Positions 27,381 through 36,993 of a stretch of DNA of 64,000 nt are shown here, one piece after another. This stretch comes from Eutypella sp. D-1 (Eukaryota; Ascomycota; Sordariomycetes; Xylariales; Diatrypaceae). The position numbers were made by a program, and so were the translations under genes. The notes under the pieces were generated by a model that ran no database searches, was not told where the DNA came from, and worked only from the letters and a program-made list of their open reading frames with translations. The stretch's first letter is position 1, and each line of letters begins with the position of its first letter. Location: assembly GCA_023313575.1 (NCBI GenBank), contig JAJTTP010000018.1, positions 620,001 to 684,000 of the forward strand. The letters run 5' to 3'.

Positions 27381-28106
27381 TTATTATTTTAATATCTTTT
27401 AAATCTTTTAAATATATAACATTTTTTCTTTTTTTATTATCGTTTAAATTATTTATTATCGATTTTAATTATTAAAGTAATAAAGTTATCGAAAACATTT
27501 AGTTTATTTTATATAATAATTTTATTTTTAATTAAAATTTTAAATCTTTAATAAAATATATCGATAAAAGATTTATCATTAATTTAATTTATTTTAACGG
27601 TAAATTATTTAAATTACGCGGCGTACGTATAAACCGTTTTCTTTTTATTTAAAACTTAAAAGTTATTACGTAACGGCTTAAATCTTATCCGGGTTTCCGT
27701 AATTAGCTTTTATTTTTTTTATAAAATTTTTATATTTGTTAAAAAAACGTTTAATTTTTACAATTTTCTTTTTCTATTTTTACGAAAGTATTTAAAATAG
27801 GTTTAAATTATTAAATTATTTTTCCGGTAAAACATAACGTAATATTAAAAATTTTATTAACTTCTGTAATTAACATATAACGTTATTAATATAAATAAAT
27901 TACGGCTATAATAAAAAAAAGTTATACGGGGGTAATATTATTATAAGGTTTAAACTTTTTAAATTACGGTTATAATTATTATTTACTCGATTTATTTAAT
28001 CCGTTTAAATAAGGAGTTAATAATTTATTAAAAGTTTTAACTTAAAAAAATATAATATCGGATATTATTTAAAGTTAATAATATTATTAAATAAAAGCTT
28101 ATAACG
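27381..28106 (-). mobile_element. Element A internal region, 5' part after element B
   Basis: Homologous to 26200-26961 of the chimera and continues element A from 18670. By position this is the leader/gag end on the minus strand. It ends GCTTATAACG beside the 5' LTR. No open frame. Confidence 0.82.
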
Positions 28107-28960
28107 TATAACGGCCGGTTTATTTTTAATTATTAATTTAATCGAAAGGTTTATATTAATAAAAGTATTAAAAGTTTTAAATAATAAGTAATTACGTTTA
28201 ATAATAAAAAAGAAAATGCTTTAAATAATTAAATTATATTATAAATTAATAAGTTTAAAAATTATTTAAAAAAATAATAATAAACGTAATTATATATTAT
28301 TTATATCCTTTATTCCTAATACCGGAATATAATATTAAATATTAAATCGTTAAAATAATTGGTTATTTTAATTATTTTAAATCACTGGGATAACTAGCTA
28401 TCTTAGCTATCCTCCTTATTACGTAACTTAAATATGGCTTATTTTATCGTAGCTGTTTTTTTTAATGCCATGGTTAGGGATTGTTTATGCCAATCTTATT
28501 TAGGCCTAATAACTTGTTATGACCTGGCTAGGTCATTGGGCCCAAATAGGATTGGCACAAACAATCCCTGACCATGGCATTGGAAGGGACATACACAATA
28601 AGATAAGCCATATTTAAATCACGTGATAAAAAGGATAGCCTGGATAACCCAGTTATCCTAATAATCTTAAATAGCCTGGATAACTTAATTATTTTAACGA
28701 TTTAATATTTAATATCGTATTTTAGTATTAGGAATAAAGGATATAAATAATATATAATTACATTTATTACCTTTTTTTTAAATAATTTTTAAATTTATTA
28801 ATTTATAATATAATTTAATTATTTAAAGCATTTTTTTTTTTATTATTAAACGTAATTACTTATTGCTTAAAACCCCAGCACTTTTACTAACATAAACCCC
28901 TCGACTGGATTAATAGTTAGGAATAGACTAGCCGTTATATAATTTAACCAGGTTATAATA
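28107..28960 (-). repeat. Right (5') LTR of element A, split by a solo LTR
   Basis: Segments 28107-28514 (408 bp) and 28945-28960 (16 bp) together make 424 bp, exactly the length of the left LTR. Ends are TATAACGGCC and GGTTATAATA, followed by AAATA. The interruption is a solo LTR of the same subfamily in inverse orientation. Confidence 0.92.
28515..28939 (+). mobile_element. Solo LTR (subfamily I) nested in the element A LTR
   Basis: 425 bp, TGTTATGACC to GCCGTTATA. Flanks are TAACT (28510-28514) and TAATT (28940-28944), equal apart from one C-to-T change. The first ~190 bp retain normal composition. With the adjoining LTR it forms a long inverted repeat. Confidence 0.9.
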
Positions 28961-28965
28961 AAATA

Positions 28966-29431
28966 TGTATAAATTTTTCGTTATTTAAATATATTATAAT
29001 AACTAATGGTTTCGATAAAGGAAAAGATAAATTCTATTAGTAATAACAAAAATAAAAGGTCCGAAGTATTAAAAATAAAAGTTTAATAAAAAGGTATTAA
29101 AATTAGCTGCTTTTTAAAAAAAAGAAAATAATACCCGTTTAAATAAAGGACGGGCCGTTTTTTAATTTAAGTTATTAAATTTTTTTAAATAATTTAACGT
29201 ATTATTTAACTCGGTTTATAAAGTAAAATTAAAAATGTTAACGGGAATAGTTTATATTTTTTTTATTAACGGGTAAAAAAAAGCTTATTTAACCGCTTTA
29301 ACATAAATAAATAAAAAATTTTCGGTTAAATCGTATATTAAAAAACTTTTACTTAAAATAATTATAAAAAACGCTTTATATAAATATAATAAAAAATATG
29401 TAATAATTTTTTAAAAAAATAATTAATTATT
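28966..29431 (-). mobile_element. Element Z internal region, 5' part
   Basis: 466 bp between element A and the right LTR of Z. By orientation it should hold the primer-binding site and leader or start of gag. No open frame and no recognisable primer-binding site after RIP. Confidence 0.7.
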
Positions 29432-29722
29432 TATAATAAAAAAAGGTTATAGCTTAAATATAATATATTAAATTTAGCTAATAATTAATTAAAACTTTTT
29501 AAAAATACGATATTTCTTTATCTTTTTAAAAAAGGTTAAAAGATAAATTTGGTATTTATATATAATTATATAAAGTATATATTTTAAAAAAAATGGTTAT
29601 ATCTTTAATTTATTATATCCATTTTAGCGCCCGTTAGCGCCTTATATTCTTATCTCTATTCTTAGCAGCCAACAGGTCCTTGGCAGTGCCGATCCTATAT
29701 GGGGATACCCCCCCGTGTAACA
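29432..29722 (-). repeat. Right (5') LTR of element Z
   Basis: 291 bp, TATAATAAAA (from TGTGACAAGG) to CGTGTAACA. The left part is AT-converted while the last 100 bp next to the gene are unmutated. GCCAG follows. Confidence 0.93.
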
Positions 29723-29727
29723 GCCAG
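29723..29727. repeat. Right target-site duplication GCCAG of element Z
   Basis: Exact copy of 6632-6636. The SNF2 frame resumes through it: AG of GCCAG plus A at 29728 forms an Arg codon. Confidence 0.95.
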
Positions 29728-32249
29728 AGCCCCACCCTGTGGTGGAATCCTGGCAGATGTAATGGGCCTCGGGAAGACTGTCGAAATATTGGCAGTGTTG
29801 GCTACCAACCCTCCTTCCGATAAAGACATAGCCAAGGGCCAAAAAACGACATTGATCATTGTTCCAGCGAGTGTCGTCTCTCAATGGATTTCAGAGATCA
29901 AGAAGCATCTAGATAAGAAGGTGGCTGGGAGAGTCATGCATTACAAAGCAAGTAAAAGGCTTGAGGACTGGATCTATGAGGAAGCCGATATAATGTAAGC
30001 CACTACTTCATAATAGGTGAAAGTAACGGGAATACGTGGTTGTTCTAACAGTCCTTAGGGTTACAAGCTTCGCAGAGGTTATGAAGGCATTTGTTCCAGA
30101 CGCTGGTGATGACGCCAGCTTTGAGGACGAAGTCGCCCAGAGAAGATTCCACTCTAGACCCGATCAATCAACCGGACTATTTGATCGGAAGTTTTTCAGG
30201 GTAATCCTCGACGAGGCCCATGCAATAAAAAACTATAAGTCTCGAAGTATGTTATTTCCTTTCACGAAAACCCTGAAGCTATTGCTAATGACTACAGCTT
30301 CGGCTGCTTGCTGTGCTCTAGATAGCAAGTACCGTTGGGCGCTGACCGGCACCCCAATGCAGAACTCCGTTGGAGGTAAGTTCTTATAACAACCCTACTA
30401 GATGCGATACAGAGATTAATATACTAATTTACCCAAATAGAGCTGTACCCCTATTTAAAGTTCTTAAGAACGAAATGGACCAACAGTGCTTCTGAATTTG
30501 AAAAGAGGTTTTCAAATACCAACGATGTAAAAGTCTTCTACCCTTCCTCTTCTCACTATCACACTAACGTTCTGCAATAGCCGAGAAGCCTTAGGCAACT
30601 AAATATTATGGTCTCAACTATGATGATTAGGAGGTAATATGGCAATACATAACATGTTGTGCAAGTTAGTTGACGTTGTTTCAGGACCTATGCCGACAGA
30701 TTCTTCGGAAGGCCATTGGTCAATCTACCGGAGGCGCATCCTGACATCCAGTTGCTTACACTAAGCACAAAGGAACGGGCTATCTATGAGTTTGTGATAT
30801 ATACCTCCTGAATTGCTTTATATCTCGTGAAGGCTAACGTTTTAAAGCCTACTCGAAAAAAGGTTTAGGGACTCACTTAACCGAGCAATGGCGAGGGGAA
30901 CAGCTGCGAAGAACAAGCAGGTATACGTAGTATACCTCATGAGATTACGACAAGCTACTTGCCACCCCTTTCTACTTGAGGAAATGATGCGGAAATATTT
31001 TACTATCGCGGAGGTTCGAGAACTCCGAAGAAACCTTTCCCTTATATCAGGAAAGACTTCAGATCGCGATCATATCCAAGATATATACCAGATACAAGAC
31101 TCCGATGACTTGACGACGTTCGTTCCAGATATCCTCCCTTCGCAGGCGGATCAGGATGTTACTAATGAGGGCTCCCTTATGGAGCGCCAGTTGGAAAGAC
31201 TGGAGACATTAATGGCATTGGAAATGATGCAGTGTAAAGCTTGCGAGGGCAATGCTAAAACCCCCTATCAAATCATTGAGGTGAGATTCACATCAATACA
31301 TGTCGAGTCCAAAGCTAATATTCTAGTGCCAACATGTATTCTGCAAGCTTTGCCTTGACGAAATCATTGAGGATGAGGGAGAAAAAAGTATTCAACTTTC
31401 GCTTTGCCCCCATTGCCACCAGGAATGCTCTGGCTTTGAACCATTTAAAACACCTGCCTCAGACTTAATTCGTGCCTCTTCTGAGTCACGATCGCGAGAA
31501 GAGAAACGGCGAAACCGAAAAAGAGAACGGGATTCCCAGATCAGGAAGCAATTTGGATTATCCGCCCCTGGAGAAGATGCAAATGGGATTTCGCTTAGTC
31601 GAAAGCGAAGATCTAGCTTCCTCGATGCGTGTGATGAGGACAAAAGGGAACCCCTTCTCATGAGCACCAAGACAAGGGCAGTTAGTAAGATTGTCAAGCA
31701 GTGGCAATCTGAAGCACCTGGTGATAAGATAATTATTTTCACTCAATTCACCCTTTGTGCCAAGGTGCTTGGCCGAATGCTGAATGCCGAGAAAATACAG
31801 TTTCTGTATTATAACGGCGACATGAGTATACCAGAGAGGGATGAGGCAGTGAGGGCTTTCGAACAAGAAGATTCAATAAAGGTTATGGTAAGTAAATCGA
31901 TGAGTACCTACCCTGGAACGTAGCTGACAATAAGAAGATCGTGGGATTGAAATGCGGGAGCACATCGCTCAACCTGATGTGGGCTAACCGGGTCATTTCT
32001 GTCGATCTATATTGGAACCACTCCGTTGAACAGCAGGCCTTTGGCCGCGTTTTACACTTGGGACAAGAGAAAGAGACCTATTTCGTACGCCTAGCGACTG
32101 ACGACACAATTGACGAGCGGATACTGGCGATGCAGGAGCGAAAGATGAAAGGGATTGAAGCGGCCCTACAAGATGACGGAAGAGTAACTAAGAGCTTGAC
32201 CCTGGAAGAAGTTGCCGAGCTCTTCGGTATAACGGAGCATGATATGTAG
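29723..32249 (+). pseudogene. 3' half of interrupted RING-type SNF2 (Rad5/Rad16-like) ATPase gene
   Basis: Exons read as 29728-29994, 30059-30246, 30298-30375, 30441-30526, 30581-30633, 30685 to about 30793, about 30863-31280, 31327-31887 and 31935-32249. SNF2 motifs in order: I DVMGLGKT, Ia LIIVPASVVSQW, II DEAH in RVILDEAHAIKN, III ALTGTPMQN, IV IIIFTQFTLCAKVLGRML, V GSTSLNLMWANRVI, VI QAFGRVLHLGQ. Between III and IV is a C3HC4-like RING (CKAC, then CQHVFCKLC across the 31281-31326 intron, then CPHC), which places it in the Rad5/Rad16/HLTF group. Oddities: motif I has Val for the usual Glu, motif VI has His where the second Arg is expected, and the junction near 30794-30868 cannot be joined in frame with canonical sites. 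Without the 5' half it lacks a start. Confidence 0.87.
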
Positions 32250-33236
32250 GATGAACCGGGAGACGACATTGGAGGGTTCTGAGTGCCTTACCGTCACTCT
32301 CACTACCCCTGCGTTGATATCCCTACTTCAAAAGGCAGCCCATCGGGCTCTCATGCTATTTATTTCCTGCGGTTGGTTCAACTCATTTCATGGCACCGGA
32401 GGAACGCGTTGCGATGTTTTCAAACGAGCTGGCTATGCACTTCTTCTACGGCCTCTTCTTTGGTTCTGACATAAAGCTCCGGAAAGCTATATCACCGTTA
32501 TAAAGGCATCGTTAGCTGAGGTTATGGGGTCGATAAAATCATTGCGCTGAATTAAAACATATCGTTGAGTTCGGAACATCACCGGGGAATGCTAATAACT
32601 TACTAGATCGGTAATACTTATTCTGATGTACTGAAGTCTCTTGGCTGTCACTGTAGGTATGGTTTCACGTAGAGTGTAGGTTGTCCTACACCGATGCGCC
32701 TTCTACCCGTCCTCCGTGCGCCAACTCGTTATGGAGCGGTTTGACGTCAGTTGTATGAAGCTTGTGATCTGATAATTTTCTGAGGCCTATTGTTTCCACC
32801 GGTAGTGGATTGCGATAAGAAGATACCGGCGGCTCGGCTCGTTGAACGACTGTAACTGCAATGATTGGCCCATTCTTTTGAAGGAAAAGGGCCTCAGGTA
32901 AGTGGGTGTAACCATGGGCACCCTGAATATCAGGGGTAACCATGTATAACTACGGACTTACTTGTTTGTTGGTTACTCAGGGGCGAGTTCAAAGCTGCTT
33001 GCTGTCCCGTGTGATTGTGATGGTAAGAGCCGAAGAGGGAAAAAAAGGTCACAGCAACATGTGTATCACCGGTAGGGGGCAGGTGCTTCGGTGGCATAAA
33101 TAATCCCTCGTCGCTATTTTTTGATCATGAAATGTCCACGGAACCTCCTTTGAGAGTCCTATGCTGCAGCGCTTCGGTACACTTTGCCATCAACCATTGA
33201 GGCATCTAGCTGGGCATCCGTCAATCACAAGTTATA
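32250..33236. other. Intergenic region, nothing recognised
   Basis: 987 bp between the SNF2 stop and the next start codon. No frame with convincing protein features and no repeats of the LTR families. Confidence 0.5.
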
Positions 33237-34127
33237 ATGTGCCTTTACGGTATTATTAGATACGAGTGCGGGCAGTCATCTACAGTATGGATGTATTGCC
33301 CAAATGCCCCAGAGTATGGAAGTCTCTGCGACGACATTCGCTCTGGACCAGACGTCTACGCGCCCCACTCAGAGGGGTGCGAATTCAGCGCATGCCAAAG
33401 ACGCCAGTGCCTGCTCTGGCACCGCGAACGGATTGCATCGCTGCGGCGAACCCAAACATATAAGCAGGAGAAGAGACGGCGACTGAGGCAGCTGGAAGAT
33501 CTGGGGAAACACGCTCGACGGAGAGACAGGGAGGAGATGGAGCGTATACGGGCCGATCTAAAGGAGGTGAAGCGACGAGAGCGACAGGTACAACGAAGCG
33601 AGAAATTGAACAGGGGTTTTCTAGGTCGTTACTATCAGTTCTACAATGTTGTGGCCCAACAGACCTTCGATTCATGGGAGCGCCACAGCATAGCTGTGGA
33701 GAGATCCATACAGTCATTCGGCTTACAAGGACACGTGCGGCAGCACTCGCAGTCTTCGCAGCTTCCTACCCCACTGGACCAGTATATGATCTCGCAATCA
33801 GGTGAGCTTCGCAGTCTTGAAGGATGCACGACGGAGCCGCAGCGATCTCAGCCTGAAATGACGCAAGCAGAAACCGCCTACACAGTCGCGACCCCAAGCG
33901 TGACCTACATTACTACACCAAGCTCTGATTACCAGACGACGGAAACTACGTATGGTGGCTAAGGTAGCTAGATTGGATACGGCAGCGCTGTTGCTTCGAT
34001 CTACCACCAGAACCAAGAAGGATATACAACGTACAGGAGGAACACTCCGCAGACGCAGCAAACCTTATCCATACCAGAGCAAGGTCATGCCGAATGGAAA
34101 ATCAAGAATCTAATGAAACAAGAGTAG
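33237..34127 (+). CDS. Unknown protein: Cys-rich N-terminus plus basic coiled coil, with two in-frame stops
   Basis: An ATG at 33237 opens 241 residues to a TAA at 33960-33962. The first 60 residues carry eight cysteines and a histidine in a spacing that could bind zinc (RYECGQSSTVWMYC, ..SLC.., EGCEFSACQRRQC). Residues ~65-125 are a charged helix (EKRRRLRQLEDL, REEMERIRADLKEVKRRE), likely a coiled coil. The tail is rich in Ser, Thr, Gln and Tyr. After the TAA and a TAG nine bases on, the same frame stays open for another 51 codons with the same Gln/Tyr/Thr character, ending at TAG 34125-34127. Both stops differ from Gln codons by one C-to-T change, so the protein may once have been 296 residues. 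Function not recognised. The shorter frame could still be made. Confidence 0.6.
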
Positions 34128-34995
34128 CATGACCAAGTAAGGTCAGAATGTTACGCTTCGGAATCGGCTGGTCTCATGAGTGGCCGACGTGCTTCGTGGT
34201 GACCGACTAGCTATAATAGAAGACGATGTTGGCACCAATATCCAAGTTATTATTTGAGCGTGGTGGCTTTACAATTGATGCGGATGCTCAAGGAATGGCA
34301 GCTGATGTCCCCCCGGATCAGGATCGTGGCTAGTCTATTTCGGTACACATGCTTACATCCTGTGTCATGGCGCATTAGCAGGGTATAGAAAAAAGAAGTT
34401 CAAATACTATGCGAGGAGGTGACAGATTACGGGTTGAGAATATTGTCGGCAAACCGCGGAGAACTAGGCATATAGTTAATAGCTAAACATTAATCACGCC
34501 CACTGGCAACATACTTTTCTGGCATATGCTACAGAAACGGTGTCATTCCGAATTCATCGTCGTACAAAGTGATCTGATTTATCGCCACGCAACGAAGAGT
34601 TTTCCAGTGACGTGGTAATGAACCCCTTTAATGAGTGGGCCTGCGTAGTATCGTAGCTCATAAAGTGGACGAGCCCCTGGACCCCACTTTCGGGGATCGC
34701 AGCAGGCACAGTAGGCTACATACTGCATCTCGCAGCTCGTGACCAATCTCCCTTCTCACTTAAGTGCACCAAGTTATGACAGTTTCCTATGGATATAAGC
34801 TATGGGTTAAGTCATCAGGCACATACGAGGCACAAATGTATTTGGGAAAACAACGCGATTTATAGAAACGCCTATGTGTGATCAATGTGCGCAAAATAGG
34901 GACTTCGCCTGCTAGAATGCATTCATTCGCGAGGAAGAGCTTCCAGCGCGCATTCCAGTTGGCTCGAAGATTTGAGATAGCGACCTCCCCAGTTA
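34128..34995. other. Intergenic region, nothing recognised
   Basis: 868 bp between two convergent genes; no coding signal or repeats seen. Confidence 0.5.
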
Positions 34996-36993
34996 CTAAA
35001 GCCTAGCATCGTCATCAACAGCATCATCGCCATCATCCTCAGCGCCATCAACGCCATCATCATCACCACCATTGCCACCCTCATCATCAATTCCCTCCGT
35101 AATAGGAACCGGCACTCCATCCACGAGCTTGTAATCAACGCCCTCGCGGTGTCCTTTCGCCTGAAGGTACTTGAGCACACCTTCCTGACTGATGAGCTTT
35201 TCCTTGGGGTGAGCTTGTGCCTCACTATGAGACTCCGGGCTGTGGTCGGGCACCGGGATCTCTGGGATGGCAGACTCGCGAACTCCACCGACCCATCTCT
35301 TCACGTCCGTCATCCGGTTCAGAAACGACTTCCGAGCAAGCTCTCTTGGGTCGGCGTTATTGTTGTCGAGATTCGCGTCGCTAGCGCTACGCTTCGCTCT
35401 GGCGACGGCGACTGCACCCGGGGGCGGCGGTGGAGGTACAGGTCCCTCTAGCTCATTGGCGGTACTGCAACATAGTCTCAACGTCTTCTGTAGCGTCTCC
35501 TGATGGACATGATGCCTGGTAGCATGGCCCGACCAGACCCTAGCGTTCGGGACGAGAACGTCGATGTGAGTCTGGCAGGTAGCACCGTACAGCTCGCACG
35601 CCGGAAACATCACCCTCCAAAACCGTGAATAAGCGTACTCGTTGATCTGCGGGAAGCCCTTGACCTTGGTCCACATTGTATCGGGCTTGTGCTGGGGCTT
35701 GACGTCGCGGGCTGGAATTAGACGGTGAGTGTACTTCATGTTGAGGTAGTTGGGATTGCCGATGTTGCGGACGTGGCCGAGCTTCTCTAGGGTCGGCTGG
35801 ATAACCTCTTGGCGCTCCGAAGTCTGGAGAGCAGGGTTGACAGAAGAGGAAAATGGCTTGAAAGATGACAAGGGTCTCTCGAAACGCGGGATCTTACTGC
35901 CGTCAAGATCACTCGGCAGAAGCGGACTGACAGGATCGACATACTTGAGTTGAGCGAGTTGTGCCTCTATCTCGTTTGCCTCGTCTTCCTCAAGACCATC
36001 CTTGAGACTGCCACCCGGTACGGGTCGGCGCATCTTCTTCTCATGGGAAATAAATGCGGTAGCAAAGCGGAAGGGGTTGGCGTGGAACACAACTCCATTC
36101 CACTCTGTGTATCCCAGCAGATGGTGGAAGGCAATGATGAATGTAATCTGATCCACTTTCTCGAGGGGCTTTTTCCAGTTGAACTTGTCCTTCAACTCGT
36201 CCCACTTCCTCTCGTACAAAACATAGTTGAGCAGGGCAACTTGGCACACTCCGATATGGAGGAACTCTTCAGGGTTGTCGTCCACAAGCGCAGTAAGGCG
36301 GGTCAGAATGTCTGGAGTAAGTTTCAAGTCTTCCTCACGAAACGCGTAGATGAAGCTGAAGGGCGATGCGGGCTCCCCATCCTCTACAATACCCGCGAAA
36401 TAAGGGAGGTTAGGGTCAGTGGGCGAGACGAACGGCTTGTAATGATCCGGTATAGAGTTGTACCCCTGGTAAACGCCTCGCTCGAAGCCAGCTGGCCATC
36501 CCCGCAGCGCGACGTGCTCTCTTCGTCGGCAATTGTACTGAAGGCACCATGTACTCTCAAGGATTGCCTGCTCCTGATAGACACTCATGGGTATGGGGAC
36601 TTTGCCGTCGAGAATTTTCCGATAGAGCGAAATCATCCCTTTCCGAGTCAGGGAGGGGAATGGAATGAGGTGAGCTGCCTTGACCCCACCTCCACGACTC
36701 ACGATCTGATATCCTGTTCCGCTGCCTATGCTGTCGTTGGTGATATGGTAACCACTGACAGGTAGTGGTTTGGACTGCACAAGAAATAGCGGTGTTATAC
36801 CATCCGCGAAGACACCAACAGGAAGCATGTCTTGGTTCGCGCTAAGCGTTTTGGCTTCCTGCTCCGAGTAATTGTTGACGTCACATAGGCGCGGAAGTGC
36901 TGGAACAGTCACCCAGTCAGGGACACTGGCTGTCGCCGCAGACCTAGCCATAGTCGCATATGTATTGTGAGGGATCCTCAATGTTGAGGCCAT
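34996..36993 (-). CDS. Conserved-looking unknown protein with acidic C-terminus
   Basis: A single uninterrupted frame of 665 residues from the ATG at 36993 to TAG at 34996-34998. No signal peptide or transmembrane segment is evident. The central part (about residues 100-330) has an ordered, globular look with many aromatic residues (FHHLLGYTEWNGVVFHANPF). A proline run follows ELEGPVPPPPPP near residue 525. The last 35 residues are almost all Asp, Glu and Gly (DDEGGNGGDDDGVDGAEDD), encoded by GAT-rich repeats. No family is recognised. Length, unbroken frame and codon pattern argue for a real gene, intronless, with no operon-like link to neighbours. Confidence 0.75.
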   Translation of the reverse strand: MASTLRIPHNTYATMARSAATASVPDWVTVPALPRLCDVNNYSEQEAKTLSANQDMLPVGVFADGITPLFLVQSKPLPVSGYHITNDSIGSGTGYQIVSRGGGVKAAHLIPFPSLTRKGMISLYRKILDGKVPIPMSVYQEQAILESTWCLQYNCRRREHVALRGWPAGFERGVYQGYNSIPDHYKPFVSPTDPNLPYFAGIVEDGEPASPFSFIYAFREEDLKLTPDILTRLTALVDDNPEEFLHIGVCQVALLNYVLYERKWDELKDKFNWKKPLEKVDQITFIIAFHHLLGYTEWNGVVFHANPFRFATAFISHEKKMRRPVPGGSLKDGLEEDEANEIEAQLAQLKYVDPVSPLLPSDLDGSKIPRFERPLSSFKPFSSSVNPALQTSERQEVIQPTLEKLGHVRNIGNPNYLNMKYTHRLIPARDVKPQHKPDTMWTKVKGFPQINEYAYSRFWRVMFPACELYGATCQTHIDVLVPNARVWSGHATRHHVHQETLQKTLRLCCSTANELEGPVPPPPPPGAVAVARAKRSASDANLDNNNADPRELARKSFLNRMTDVKRWVGGVRESAIPEIPVPDHSPESHSEAQAHPKEKLISQEGVLKYLQAKGHREGVDYKLVDGVPVPITEGIDDEGGNGGDDDGVDGAEDDGDDAVDDDARL

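Larger units (their letters stand above)
12746..28960 (-). mobile_element. Element A: Ty3/gypsy retrotransposon nested in element Z
   Basis: LTRs at 12746-13169 and 28107-28960 (the latter split by a solo LTR) are both 424 bp once the interruption is removed. The element is flanked by a perfect AAATA duplication (12741-12745 and 28961-28965). Its internal region runs 13170-18670 and resumes at 27381 after element B. Minus-strand coding is shown by reverse-transcriptase peptides and by a polypurine run beside the left LTR. Removing element B and the two solo LTRs leaves roughly 6.6 kb, a full-length element. It is completely RIP-inactivated. Confidence 0.92.
6637..29722 (-). mobile_element. 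Element Z: outer Ty3/gypsy LTR retrotransposon carrying nested insertions
   Basis: Bounded by direct LTRs 6637-6928 and 29432-29722, flanked by GCCAG on both sides, and inserted in a coding exon of the SNF2 gene. After removing element A (12746-28960 plus one AAATA copy), Z measures about 6.9 kb, a normal length for a Ty3/gypsy element. Coding is on the minus strand: reverse-transcriptase-like peptide reads leftwards near 9340-9560, and next to the left LTR the minus strand shows an A/G-rich polypurine tract, so the left LTR is the 3' LTR. The interior is saturated with A and T through C-to-T and G-to-A changes, as expected from RIP, and no open frame survives. All features between these coordinates are part of this stack. 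Confidence 0.93.

Noticed and set aside
12746..28960. The 405-433 bp TG...CA repeats as inverted-repeat DNA transposons or MITEs
   Set aside because: They abut internal retroelement sequence with polypurine tracts, occur as matched direct pairs and have 5-bp duplications, so they are LTRs.
6929..29431. Possibility that the AT-rich block is a centromere or mitochondrial insertion
   Set aside because: Paired LTRs, 5-bp duplications and Ty3/gypsy reverse-transcriptase and integrase motifs explain the whole block as RIP-mutated retrotransposons.
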